64,000 bases of DNA from Solen grandis (Eukaryota > Mollusca > Bivalvia > Adapedonta > Solenidae), in contig CM037783.1 in the NCBI GenBank assembly GCA_021229015.1, positions 59,247,746-59,311,745 on the forward strand, written 5' to 3'. Under the pieces are notes generated by a model, which did no database searches, was not told the DNA's origin, and was given only the letters and a program-made list of their open reading frames with translations. Each line of letters opens with the position of its first letter. The first letter of the stretch is position 1. Below are positions 1-12,160 of this stretch, in pieces. A program made the position numbers and the translations under genes.

Positions 1-87
1 NNNNNNNNNNNNNNNNNNNNNNNNNNNNNNNNNNNNNNNNNNNNNNNNNNNNNNNNNNNNNNNNNNNNNNNNNNNNNNNNNNNNNNN
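1..87. other. Assembly gap (N) at the window start
   Basis: The first 87 positions are N. Confidence 0.95.
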
Positions 88-177
88 GGAGATGTAATAA
101 AAAAGGAAGAAACGGACAAAAATGTAATATAAACGAAACATAAAAAGGTTTCGTCAGAGTGATTTGATCTCGAAGCT

Positions 178-1208
178 ATGGTGGCATATTCTCGCCACCA
201 CTTAACCACTTAGTTTTCATGAAAATTTATCTGATGACGTGAAAACATATGCAGTTTTCATGATGCCTGATAATAGTAACTTAACTGATTTTGGCGTATT
301 AGAACTTTAAATCGTCACCACAAAACTGTTATTCTAGTTTTACGATATCTATAGTTTCATGAAATCTGTTATTATCAAGAAATCTTTCTGTTTTCGTGAA
401 AATATACAGGCTTTCAAGATACAACTTTTCTAAAAATAAAATGGAATGTTAAATAATATACACATATGGTGTTTGGTCAATGGTCCTCTGTACGTTGGAA
501 AAAAATACAGTCGCAAGGCAACCAGTGAGGGCATAAGCAAAGGATTTGTAGGTTAATTTGATGACAGAATACATGCGGCTTTTCCCAAGCAGGTTGGAAC
601 TCGGCACAGAGAGAATGGTACTCCAATCTTGGAAGATATATTCGCTGGGGTACCTAATATAGATGTACACATCTCCGACCATGGGCGTCAAGGTTTTGGG
701 GTAAGGATTTAGGGAAAAAAAACAACAAATATAGTAGCGCGATGCCTGACTTTAGGAATTTCAATTAAGAAAAAAAATTCTTTCTGACCATGACAAGTAG
801 ATCAGACGCAATTAAAGGTGCACTGTAAACTATAGATCTACTCAGGAGGTGTTTTATACATAATATAAGGGACTGACATAGTGAATTATAAATATATTCT
901 CGTGTTTCGTTACGTACGTCTTTAACGCATGTTTGTGAAGCGGAGATAAATATAATGAATAACTCAGAAAGTTTTATTTAGATTTCTTGAAACCCAATAG
1001 TATGTGGTGGCGAGAAATGGCAGTAACGTGCAGAGTTTTCTGTTAAGATAATCATTTGGTTTCGTGAAAAATATATTAAATTTTATGATACCATATACCG
1101 TATATATATCGTAGTTTTCATGAAAAACTCAAAACTTTTTTTGCGAAAGTTTTATCTAATTTTCATGAAAACTAAGTGGTTACATGGTGGCGAGAATATT
1201 CCATCATA
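178..1208. mobile_element. Inverted-repeat element with TTTCATGAAAA palindromes
   Basis: The stretch 180-231 and the inverse of 1156-1206 share ATATTCTCGCCACCA, then TAACCACTTAGTTTTCATG and AAAATT, giving ends of about 50 bp. A third GGTGGCGAGAA lies at about 1006, so 1004-1206 may be a smaller nested copy. TTTCATGAAAA-type palindromes recur throughout. No coding content is recognised. The short open frame 449-691 on the minus strand is not convincing. Confidence 0.6.
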
Positions 1209-1615
1209 CTGAGCCCTCCCCCGCACCCCCCAAAAAAATAAACCCGATAAACCAACAAACGAATATATACCTTGTCTTTGAATGAATATAGTATACTATG
1301 ATATATCCAGTCATATAATTTCTTTCCCAACCGAGTAAATATCATTCAATGTGTTCCTCTGAGCATAAAAAATCGCATCATTCTACTTAACATGCTGCAT
1401 TTCATTGAAATGAACTTATATGATAACGGATCCATTTCCTTGACAACGATAAAATGGATTTGTGAAACTCTGGAAACGGTAGATTCCCGGCTAATGAATC
1501 TCTATTCATGTAATAACCTTGGTTTTATATTCAATGAGCCTATTTGTGTGCGTGTAATTTGATTATGTGTCATTATTTTAATTAACATAGAAGGATCTGT
1601 TGCACGCACGTACAA

Positions 1616-1715
1616 GAAACCCAGTGGCACGAAAATAATAGAAACCCAGTGGGTAGAAATTACTAGAAACTCAGTGGCTAGAAATTACAAGAAACTCAGT
1701 GGCTCGAACAAACGC
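1616..1715 (+). repeat. 25-bp minisatellite, four units
   Basis: GAAAC begins units at 1616, 1641, 1666 and 1691, each reading GAAACyCAGTGGc followed by AGAAATTA-like sequence. The period is exactly 25 bp. There are no spacers, so it is not a CRISPR array. Confidence 0.85.
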
Positions 1716-4700
1716 TTATTTCTCATTATACTCTATTTCAGGTTTTATATACTGTATTACGCAATAAAATACCACGATTCTATCCACTTGTTTCTTCTTT
1801 TCAAAGAATGGACGACGTACAATATAAGACATTGTTGAATGAAACAAATAAAAATAAAATGTATATGAATTTTATGACAAAAAAAAAAGAGCGACATCGT
1901 ATCAAAACCATAAATTTATTAACGCTGGAACACATTTACAGGTACTAAATTTGATGTAAATATTTTTGTTTCAATCCATATCGATTTACAATCGATATCG
2001 TAGAAAACTTTTTTAAACTTCAAACAATAATGAAAACTTATATTTTTCAAATGACGAATACATGTATGTCATTATACAAGTAAAAAATCTTAAACAACAA
2101 TATCGAACAAGCAGCTATCTGAAAATAACTGCAATACATTTCCATCTTTCATCTTGAATATGGTTTGTAGGTCGGAGTTATCAAATCTGACACAATTAGC
2201 CTCTTTCCACTGGAGCCGTTCAAAACTGGCGCCCCAGTATGCGATCTAAACTTTCGAAACGATTCATAATTTGTTTTGGTTTTGAAACTCCCAAATTCAA
2301 TGTCAATCTGATAAAGCTATTTTCACTGGAAAAGCAAAATAATACAGAATCAATACACTTGCACGACCAGGAGAGAACATTTACAAGGCCGTCTGACTCT
2401 CAACTGTACCAAAAAACTGTAGGGTAACCTGGGGGCCCTGGAGATGACCACGAAGTTCATCTCTGTGACTGGACTGAATGTAGGGTGAACGAGAAGAAGA
2501 AGAAGAAGAAGAAGAAAAAAAAGAAAGACAAAGACTCAGTATCCTACAAGAGCATTATCCCCGGATCCTAGGAGGATATGTTTCTATTTACCTGCTATCT
2601 ACGTGACATTGGTCTTTATACGTTGAGTCGCCCATCAGTGTACTTTTCGAAAGATACAGACACAATAAATATTAACGCGCATGAAACAAATGACTAGTCC
2701 TGGAAATAGTTGTTACAACTGTACAATCAATCTCAATGTAACACTCCATGACCTTACAATTTACCATGATATAATTATACATATATTCCGAGTTGATATA
2801 TACATTATTTGATTATTTACTTTAAACAATACCTTCAAATGGAAGGTTTGAATTTCATTTGTAGTATTTGTATGCAGAGTCCGAAGCAAAATGTAGCTTA
2901 AACATAAATATGAAGAACTCTTCTTTAACGTTAATAGGATTTCAAGATTTTTTTTTATTCCCTAGCGTTACCTATATCTAGTTGTATACATACCACATCC
3001 TGCATCTTAGTATTAAACATGGCCATGACAAGTTTTGTATGATGATTAATATTAATGCCACAATACCATCATCAAGGTTGGAGAGAATGGCGGATAAATA
3101 AATACATTGAGTGGTTACTAAGAATCTTTCAAGAACCAATCAAGAAAGATCCCAGCTTGTTCCCAATCGATGTGAGAAGTATTGATATCCGTTCAAGATT
3201 TTCAGAAGTCTCTGATCTTGGTCAGCTCTGTTGGTCAATCCATCTAAACGGCGTTATTCGTTAAGGGTTACAATAAGATGCATGTTTTAATAGATTACAG
3301 AATTGGTAGGAAAACGATATATTACTCCATTAGTGGTGAAAACAACCAAATGTTCTTTCACCTGGTTTGTAACAAAACATCTAAAGTTGGAGTGGTTTCT
3401 AGACATGTGCTTTTAAATATTTGAAAATATCAGTGTCATATTTCATGAAATGCTTATCAGCCAAGAGAAAAATGAAATTGTGAAACGACGTATTGACAGT
3501 ATTTCATTAACGGTTGGACATGCCAAGCGGACACGGATAGGATCTATAGATAGTACACTTAGTTTTAACATCACGCATTTTCAAGAGATTATTCTCTGGA
3601 GAGGCCTTGATATTTGGCTAAACATAGTTCACGATCAGGTATTGATAAGAATTATGATTTATACAGAGCTTTTAAAACAAATTACACAACAACTATCAAT
3701 TTCTAAATATCGCGCATGTAATTTCATAGCGAACTAAATAAATGGCAATGGCTGAAAAGGTCTAGATTTTATCAGGATACAGAAAATAATGGCAGACAAG
3801 AGAGTTTATTTTAGAGTAAAAATCAGGACACTACTAAACATATGTTATCTTACTATTGATACTATCTCGAATAAGTGCCGTTTTAAAACTAAATACTCCA
3901 TGAGAGTCAAACAGAAGGCTCACATTTTGCCAGTTGCATGTTATTAGAGTACCAATTTTATTTCTATATATTTTGATAAAAAAAAAAAATAACAACAACA
4001 AAGTCAGTCTAGAGTAATTGAAACTATAATAAAAACGTACGAGTATAAAAAGCCCACACATATTTCGCATGCTTAAGTAATTGACTGACCATGGACCGCA
4101 GCCAATGTGTTTATTTTAAAGGCAAACATTGCAAATGTTTAATACCAATTGTATTATATATGTCTTTTGCAAGCACAACATTGTTTGCATTGTTTTACTG
4201 TTTTGTTAGACTATTTCGATTTAAAACTTCGAATGTATCTCCGTTTCTAACATTTTTTCCACACCAGCCCGTTTTAATTTAAGCAAGATGTTACTGCTGC
4301 GGACTTTATGTTACTTATATATTTTAATGGTAATGTCTTGTTTTCTAAAACAAATATCTTTAATCTGATAAAGTTTGGATTCATTTACAAAATTACATAA
4401 AATGAAGATTGATTGTCAGCCTTTGTTGCGTAGGTAATTTGTAACGTAAAGTTTTCAATTAAATCTTGCACATCTAATACTGCGTGTTGGAAGCAGTGAA
4501 CAGTTTAATTCAGTGTTTATTTACTGCGATAAGAAAGAAAACATATGTCAATATTTAACATCCCCAATTACAAAGTACAACCTCGACGTTAGATAAATCA
4601 AAACAGCCTAAACAAGGTAAAGTCTTCACGTGAGGCCAGTGTTGCATGCGTACTTCATATGAAGCACATGTGACGCATTAACTGTACTCCAATATTGATA

Positions 4701-4890
4701 AATGCATAGCATGCCAAGACAAACTTTTCTGATAGCCACTGTGACCTTCCTTCAATGTGCACTTGTTTCTAAATCGCTTTTTCCGAAACTGTTCGTGCGC
4801 AAAAGAAAATCTAGTTACGGGGGGAAATAAGGACAATAGGAAAAAGCATAAAAAGATAAAAAAACAACAACAAGAAATATCTTTAAAAAA
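1716..4890. other. No gene recognised
   Basis: Only short AT-rich frames are present (2239-2427, 3055-3264 and 3450-3737 plus; 3834-4070 minus; 4091-4282 plus), with no recognisable domains. A (GAA)n-like purine tract lies near 2490-2525. The 1420-1500 stretch shares the CCATTTCCTTGACAACG theme with 14300-14330, which suggests old repeat sequence. Confidence 0.6.
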
Positions 4891-5720
4891 GATACTCGGC
4901 CGTGGTAACCAGCTTGATGATTAGTGTCTGAATGGTTTAAAATGTGATAGATGTTGTTGTTGGCGGGCTACAAAACGAAACCGGATGTTATGTTTTTTTT
5001 TCAATATAGGATCTGTCAGGGTCGAACAATCAATTCCGAAATCTGTGTGTTTCCTATTTTTTAGCGTTTCTATTCTTTCGGTTTACCTTAAAAAGGTGCA
5101 GTGTCTTACTATTCGGGACAAATCGTTCGGAGGGGGAAAAAACTTCAACTTTAAAAAAAAAACAGAGATCTAAAGAACTCGTTTCCGCAACTCCTTTCTT
5201 TTCTTTTGACTAATTTTGCAATGACCAATGGGAATTTAGCAAAGTATATAATAACCAATGAAAAGCCTAATTTTAATCTGCTTCATTACTGTGCGTTTCA
5301 CAGGAAGTCAGGGTGAAAATAAACGACCTAACGGCCGAAAAAGATACTCTGCCGTGGTAACCAGCTTGATGATTAGTGTCTGAATAGTTTAACATGTAAT
5401 AGATTTTGTTGTTGGTTTAATAGCTGTGTGATTCCTGTGTCAGTGCAGCTCTTTGAAATACCACGGATCCAAATAGTTTGTACACTCTTGGTAGACATTT
5501 ACAGCCTTAAAACATCTGCGCATTTGACTTCGTTTCGCGGGCTACAAAACGAAACCGGGTGTTACGTTTTTGTTAAATATAGGACTAACTTTACAATGAC
5601 CAATGGGTATTTAGAAAAGTATATAATAACCAAGGAAAAGCCTAATTTTATTCCGCTTCATTACTGTGTGTTTCACAGGAAGTCATGGTGAAAATAAACG
5701 ACCTAACGGCCGAAAAAGAA
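4891..5720 (+). repeat. Diverged tandem duplication, period 452 bp
   Basis: GATACTC followed by GCCGTGGTAACCAGCTTG starts units at 4891 and 5343. Both units also share CGGGCTACAAAACGAAACCGG, CAATGACCAATGGG and CACAGGAAGTCA, then AATAAACGACCTAACGGCCG. Unit 1 holds an extra T-rich stretch. The open frames at 4985 and 5428 are by-products. Confidence 0.8.
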
Positions 5721-6631
5721 ATATAACGCACTTACATTCCATTCTAGTGATTATTGTATGCTCAGTTAAAAAGAAATAAAACTTATTCTTATTTTCCTTT
5801 ATTCCAATACATTTTTGATTCGCCAAAGAGCGTGCTCCTAGCCTTCTGTTATTTTTTAATGCACTGTTGTAAAAAAATTGGGCACCCATGTTTCTCTTTA
5901 TTTGTTTTGCATTAAAAGTAATACTATTATACGTGAAATTAAACTTGAATTGTATTATTTGCTCATTTTTATTCAAGTATCCAAGCTGAGAGCACATTTC
6001 TGTTGAAAATGAGCTTAAACATGCAAGACACAACGTATGCGATGAAAAACTCTACATGCAAGTCACAAGAACTATTTCGTAGAATGGAAGACCAGACCAA
6101 AATTGGCAATAATTGCAGAATGCCTGCTAGTATTAAATCCATACATTACTAGTAAACACAAAATACTGTGGAAAAGAAAGACGCAAACAACTAGGCTAAA
6201 TTGGATAATACAAATCTCGGCTGATTAGGATAAAAGCGAACAACACGAGCAATATTCTTCTAAGCGATTTTCGCTGCTTGAAATAATATTGGCAATTTTA
6301 CAATCTGTAAACTACGACATCATTAATGGACTTAAAACTTCAAATTATTTATGTTTAAATCAAAGCAAGGACTAAATAAATTGTAAATCTTTAATTTCAA
6401 CCTATTAAGTGTGTTGACAAAACGTCTTTAACTAAAAAATACCGACCAAAACAATGAACATATTATAAATATGTATATATAGGATCTGACTTGAATTGTT
6501 ATTTCATATCAAATATTACTAAACGAGTTCTTGAAAATGTTATTAAGCGAGCCTCTGGCGGGCTTAACATTTTCATGAACGAGTTTAATAAAATTTAATA
6601 TGTCAATATGTCAACAAACAAGCTACGTTCG
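5721..6631. other. No gene recognised
   Basis: AT-rich sequence. The minus frame 5683-6033 (116 codons) starts next to the 452-bp duplication and has no domain or codon bias that I can see. Confidence 0.55.
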
Positions 6632-7055
6632 AATGAACGCCACCCCCTGGGCCTTAGACATTGGGTGTTCAGGGTCATTTGAAGGTTAAAGGTCACATGG
6701 AAGTTTGGAGGCTGTAGGTGGAAGGACTCCCGTGTTATGGTCAAGGTTAATGTTTTGTGACAAAAAAAACAGACAAAACAAACAGACAGACCAAACTCAA
6801 TTTGACACGATTAACCGTTCTGGGGGCATAAAGTAGTTCTATTGAGCTGTGTTCCAATGAACGCCACCCATCCTCCTGGACATTAGACAGTCATTTGAAG
6901 GTCAAGATCACCAGTGAAGTTTGGAGGCTGCAGGTGGAAGGACTTCCGTGTTATGGTTAAGAATAATAGTTTGTGACAAACATACGGATAGATAGACATA
7001 CCAAAAACAATTTGACTCGATTTATCGTTCCGGGGGCATAAAGTATTTCTATTGA
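6632..7055 (+). repeat. Tandem pair, about 223-bp unit
   Basis: AATGAACGCCACCC starts the units at 6632 and 6855. Shared blocks include TCATTTGAAGGT, GAAGTTTGGAGGCTG, AGGTGGAAGGACT, TTTGTGACAAA and CGTTC.GGGGGCATAAAGTA. It resembles a common mollusc dispersed repeat by recognition. Confidence 0.75.
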
Positions 7056-7782
7056 ATAATGCACGTGATCAAATTGAATTCTTGCCTTTTCAGAGCCTCC
7101 TGAATTTTTTGACAAAGGTATTTAGCAACTAGACTAACACAGCCATTATGTCTAAAAAGATGTATTCTAAAGAGGTGTGTATAAACATTCAACAATTGCA
7201 TTGACAATATCTGCACTCAGTCCATAACCATAAAATGGCCGTTTATTGTGGGGAGAAATGATTCGGTTGTTACCCTATTACGGCTTATGTGCATGTAACA
7301 CGCTATAATAAACAGGCGTAAATAGTTTTAGCAAAAGCTTGAATGGCTGTTTATTTTAAAGTAATTTGTTTGAAAAAAACAACAAAAAAACTATCGCTAC
7401 TCTGATGAATAAAGTTACCATGACAGGGAAACAGATAAAAGCCAATTTAATTAAATAGCTTTAATAATTGCCATGGAATAATATTAAATCACTAATGCCA
7501 CATTAGGTCGCACTTCTTTCGAATGTTTAGGGATAATTATATATTTTTTGCATTTTATCCTGTATTGATTATTCGGGATGTTATTGGAATGACATTTACA
7601 AATTTTAATTGTTCAAGAGCAATTCTTAAATAGTTTCCAACAAGGCAATACAGCGTTGTTAATTGAGAATACCATCAGGAAATGTTATCAAACACGAATA
7701 TATTGTATTCTGAAAATAAATCAATTTGCATTTCAACTTATACCGGTGGTATTAGAAACCACGTAAATAATGTGTTTGTCTG
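7056..7782. other. Nothing recognised
   Basis: AT-rich spacer with neither open frames nor repeats that I can identify. Confidence 0.6.
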
Positions 7783-7786
7783 TTAA

Positions 7787-8020
7787 TCCTTTCCCTCATA
7801 GAGGACACCATGAAAAGACCTATGCGAACAGCATATAACCAGATCAGCCTGCGAGTAACTCGCAGGCTGATCAGGTTTTATGATGTTCGCTGCTCCTCAG
7901 TGGTCTAGAAATGAGGATTTTGTAATTAAATTTGGTAAGGTTTAACTGTGGTTTTCTGCAGATCAGGCTTTATGTGATATCTATTGAGGGCGTCAAAATG
8001 AGTATATATGAGGGAAAGGG
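7787..8020 (-). mobile_element. piggyBac-like MITE, copy 1, with internal hairpin
   Basis: TTAA target sites lie at 7783-7786 and 8021-8024. The terminal inverted repeats are TCCTTTCCCTCATA and TATGAGGGAAAGGG. A TTAA duplication with CCC-starting ends is the signature of piggyBac-type transposition. At 7842-7872 is a perfect palindrome, GATCAGCCTGCGAG/TAA/CTCGCAGGCTGATC, whose stem extends outward with mismatches. It has no coding capacity and would need a transposase in trans. It is in the opposite orientation to the other two copies. Confidence 0.85.
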
Positions 8021-8030
8021 TTAATGTAAT

Positions 8031-8186
8031 GGGGTTAACGGCCCGCCGACAGTATTTCAGTCATTTAGAGACTATGTCAAAGTGCTGTCACACTTCAGCA
8101 TCACGCCGTAGACACACCAAGTCCCATTATCCTGACACCGGGCCAACCAGTCCTGCAACTACCCTTATATACTGAGCGCCAAGTGT
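8031..8186 (-). mobile_element. SINE family 2, 5'-truncated, minus orientation
   Basis: Read on the minus strand this is the 3' half of family 2. TTAATGTAAT lies immediately on both sides (8021-8030 and 8187-8196), a 10-bp target-site duplication. The left copy overlaps the TTAA of the adjacent MITE, so the SINE landed against the MITE end. Confidence 0.85.
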
Positions 8187-8226
8187 TTAATGTAATAAAC
8201 GTTTGATTATTCATTTTTGCAAAAAT

Positions 8227-8400
8227 CGATGTCTACTTGAGACAGATATAGTGCTGCCACACTTCAGTATCACGCCGTTGACATGTGGCATGCCATCACA
8301 CCCAGTTCCATTATCCTAATACCGGGATAGCCAGTCCTGGAACTACCCTTATATGATAAGCGCCAAGCAAAGACGCTACACCAGTACCACTTTTCACTTT
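8227..8400 (-). mobile_element. Second family 2 SINE fragment, minus orientation
   Basis: It repeats the internal family-2 sequence seen at 8080-8185 (GTGCTGCCACACTTCAGTATC, then CCAGTTCCATTATCCTAAT) only 40 bp downstream. The 3' tail portion is absent. The two fragments could be one split insertion or two insertions. Confidence 0.7.
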
Positions 8401-8659
8401 AAGCTTTATCACCAGTACTGTGTGATCAGGTAGACTCGAATTTGGGTTTTAGACAGACATGTCATTGTCACCGAAATGGCTGAATGGCTGAACACGTTTT
8501 TCTTCGTTTTATTAATCAGGAGTAAAGGATGAGTTTTAAATTAAAAATCACCATTTAAGACTATACATGTAATGACAGTTCACGAAAAATTTAAAATCTG
8601 GTATACTATGGAATTTAGGGACCAAACTTGATATTCTTCACTTCAAAACGTAATGATCT

Positions 8660-9626
8660 GCAACATGAAGGCCATGATGGCCCTATATCGCTCACCTGAA
8701 TACCACTGCTCTAGAATGCAAACAAAGTTAAATATGACATTTTTTTATATTCAATGGCCATATTTAGAGATAGTGGTCTAATACAAAGTCAGCCTTGGCA
8801 AGAAAATAGTCATTTATATTACCATCAGATTTGTGCAAGTTTACTTTCTAAATAATCCATAGGAAGCTGCATTTTTAAGGACTCAGCTTTGAGCAGTTTT
8901 GGTAGAGACACTGCCCCTGTTGACCATGTTTTTAACGGATCGGAATAATGTTAGCAATATTGGTAGGGGGTCACCCATGGAACATCTGTATTAAAACATT
9001 TTGAAATCTGACCAACAGTTTTGAAGGAAGTGACTATTAAAGTTTTCTTCTTTTTTTTCTATTCGTTGCCATGGCAGCTAGAGTTCTAAATGAATCAAGT
9101 TTATTTTAGCAACTTTTGTGAAGGTTCACACAAGAATCATCCCTGCCAAGTTTAATCAGAATAATTTTAGCAATACCCAAGGAGCATCTGCACTAAAACA
9201 TTTTGAAATCGGGCAAGTTGTTTGGAAGGAGATGATTCTTTCATAATTTTCTTTCTGTTGTTATGGCATCCACAGTTCTACAGGGATCAAGTTTATTTTT
9301 AGCAAATTTTGTGGAGGTTCAACCAAGGATTATCCCTGCCAGGTTTAATAAAATTCTATCAAGAGGTTCCAGAGGAAATGTCGTTATAAGTTTTCACGGT
9401 ATACATTTAAGGCAAATTAGCTTAGCCCCTGTCGGCTATGTTTTTCTACCGATTGAAATAAGTTTAGCAATCTTGGCAGAGTAATCAAATTCTGTCCAGC
9501 GCTTTCAAAGGGGATGTCTTTTAAAGCAAGTTAATGACGACGCACGACGGACGGCGAAGGACGCAGGGTGATCACAAAAGCTCACATTGAGCACGTTGTT
9601 CTCAGTTTGGCTAAAAAATAGCCGTG
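8660..9626. repeat. Long dispersed non-coding repeat with internal modules
   Basis: It begins with ATGAAGGCCATGATGGCC and TATCGCTCACCTGA, and ends with GACGGACGGCGAAGGACG followed by GGTGATCACAAAAGCTCAC. Inside, modules of roughly 200 bp repeat GGTTCA...GAATCATCCCTGCC, CATTTTGAAATC and GAAGGAGATG. The frame at 9263-9484 reads through one module and is not a gene. Confidence 0.65.
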
Positions 9627-10267
9627 CATTTAGTAATCGCTTAATTGAAATTATTTGGATAAACGAATGCAGTTTTCAGTTTAGGATATCGGCTGCTATA
9701 TTTACATTTTAATGGACATTACGAGGAGACTTTGCTTATAATTAAGATGAAATAATCGTGATATGCACAAGCATTTCTGAATACAGGGTAACCATATTGT
9801 CTATGTAGCAAGGACTTTGAAAATAATTTACGCCAGTTTACGACAAATCTAGCCTCGACATTACGTCTGCATTATGCTTGATATCAGTAAGAAAAAAAGG
9901 AGTCCATTGTGAACAACAAAGTATCATAAAATAAAAAAATACATGAAATCAATGCTTAATGTAAAAAAATAATGATTTTATCTGTAGTTTACCGTTAAGA
10001 TATAGTTTACAAATGTATTTTTAAAGGTAGTTACGTTACGTAAATTTAGCCAGTCTTAAACGTGAGTTTTTCATCATTTTATATCCGGCTTGTATATCTG
10101 AAAGTGAAAAGTTTGTAAGACCTTCCATTTGAACTTTTAAAACGCTTTTTTTTCTTTAATAAGAGACCATTTTCCGAATATGTTTGACCATACATTTACT
10201 TTTCAAGTACAGTTACATATGGGTTTAAAAGGTCAATATGCTTTAAAAATCATACATTAAGATAAAA
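9627..10267. other. Nothing recognised
   Basis: AT-rich spacer between the dispersed repeat and the 10.3-kb TIR element. Confidence 0.6.
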
Positions 10268-10461
10268 TACTGTAAAATCATTTATTTTCGCTGACATTAA
10301 ATTTTGTTGATTACGTACCGAAGGGAATTTCGTAGGTATAATTATTCGTGGATCTATGTTGTATAAAAGACAAGTTTTCGTGGGGATTAATATTAGTGGA
10401 TAAAACCTTTCACGAAATCGACGAAAATTATTGTCCAACGAAAATTAATGATTTCACAGTA
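10268..10461. mobile_element. Short TIR element (MITE)
   Basis: The 23-bp ends at 10268-10290 and 10439-10461 are inverted copies differing at two or so positions (TACTGT.AAATCATT.ATTTTCG). The body has TTTTCGTGGGGATTAATATT and CACGAAATCGACGAAAA. A partial relative lies at 20241-20331. The two short open frames across it are artefacts. The superfamily is not determined. Confidence 0.7.
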
Positions 10462-10976
10462 CATTTTGTTGTACATTTGATCTTCAATAGAAACCCATCT
10501 TTGTCACTTGACAAGTCACTCCGAACAGGTGTCACTGTTTTCCTTTAACAAAATATGCACTTATTTATTTACTTACTTATTTCAAACACGAATAGTCATT
10601 TTTGGATAGCAAAGACCTGTATCAAAGTATCTAAATGCTTGGCGATTTTCCGAATAGGGACCTTGACGTTGAAGGTAAAAAATGTGAAATGGTACATACA
10701 CCTCATAGCAATTAATAGAACATTTTTATAGATTCTGCAGCAAAACTTATCCTGCGACCAGACCTTTGATTCCTTATATGGAGCTTATGATCTCAACACG
10801 TGAAGTAAACTGAGGGTGTTTAAAATTCCATAGGCTCTTGGATGAATCACGCAACATGATCAAATGTCCACGAATGAATCACGTCGTTATTGGAAAATGA
10901 TTCAGGGCTCTGTATGTTTACAGAAAAGGTGTAATAAAGAGGTTAATCGACGTTGTAAAGACCTTCGACTATGTAT

Positions 10977-10977
<1 letters not shown>

Positions 10978-11008
<31 letters not shown>
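10978..11008 (+). repeat. (AC)n microsatellite
   Basis: An uninterrupted AC run of about 15 units. Confidence 0.95.
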
Positions 11009-11010
<2 letters not shown>

Positions 11011-11514
11011 TAGCGAGAGAGACGGGTATCTCTTGGATATTTATGTAATTTCTATAGTATTAAAACATGGTATTACAAACATGTAAACACTTTTTAACGA
11101 AAATGTAATAACAACATTGTAAGATAAATCTTTAATATCAGGACTGAATCCATTGCATTTCTAGGAGTGTCTGTCTATATATGATAAAAACGCGGATTTA
11201 TCATACAGTTCGTCTAACCGTATCAAATGCAGATATAATTATACGGGGAACCAATACAAGTCTAAATATTCATGTAATGTCCCAATATTTAGGTGACTTA
11301 TACGTCCATTGCTTTGTGTATTCATTGAATACTATGGATGGCATCATTACCAATTTACTTACATATATGTCATGTTTTAAATATGGTAACATAAATGAAT
11401 TCTAATCTACGTAAAAGAAATGTTTAACTATAGCTCGAATATCTAACTGATGATTGTGTCAAGTGACTGTGTGACTGTATAATTTATGCTCTCTTTTATG
11501 GTGCGACTTTATCA

Positions 11515-11580
11515 AAATCACTGATCCCATGATCCGGAGTCGGGTGTCCTACCAATGGACTATGCCGCCCCATCATGAGA
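11515..11580 (-). repeat. tRNA-like head of a degraded SINE or tRNA pseudogene
   Basis: On the minus strand an A-box-like TAGTCCATTGGTAGGAC is followed by CACCCGACTCCGGATC, which resembles a tRNA anticodon arm with a CCG-type loop. No T arm or B box follows, so it is not a functional tRNA. Confidence 0.4.
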
Positions 11581-12059
11581 AAACTATCACTCGGGTCACT
11601 TGTATAACATTGACATACAGACACGTATAAATACATTCGTTTCAGAGGAAATAAAATAGTATAGAGCGATACCGTATATTAGCATCATTCATAATGACAT
11701 TGCATGTTTGTACTCATAAAATACATGTATTGAAGGTTATTGTGAATTATTTATGCTTAGTTTATTACTGGCTATAAAATTTATGTTTGTTCTTATTGAA
11801 ACAATGTCGAAATATAAATGTTCAAGTAATAGGTTTTGTTTCCCGAGGAAAGCTAAAATAGAGCCCGATTTGAAATGAGTTAGATCAACTTATATTTCAT
11901 TACATTTAGAAGGCTTTGTTTCTGTAAGTACATGATAGGCTAATGGTAATATAATGGTTACTTTAAAGTCCCGCGAGATCACAGGATGTTTTATGTCTGG
12001 ATAGATGTGAGCTGTATCGTTTTAAGTACCCAAGCTCAGAACTGGAACATGAGCTTAAA

Positions 12060-12160
12060 AAATATCAATCGGCCAATCTAGATGCTTTGCTGTAAAGTCG
12101 ATAGTTGTTAGTTCGAACATCACCGGGGACGGGCACGGGTCTCCGTGATGAATGACTGAT
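12060..12160 (+). repeat. Possible tRNA-like B-box remnant
   Basis: TAGTTCGAACATCACCGG resembles a degenerate B box preceded by a short helix-like stretch. No A box or SINE body is recognised. This is weak evidence. Confidence 0.2.

Noticed and set aside
1616..1715. CRISPR-like short direct repeats
   Set aside because: The 25-bp units abut without unique spacers.
5683..6033. 116-codon minus frame as a gene
   Set aside because: AT-rich composition and no domain, signal peptide or splice context that I can support.
9263..9484. 73-codon frame
   Set aside because: It reads one module of a non-coding dispersed repeat, and sister modules are not open.
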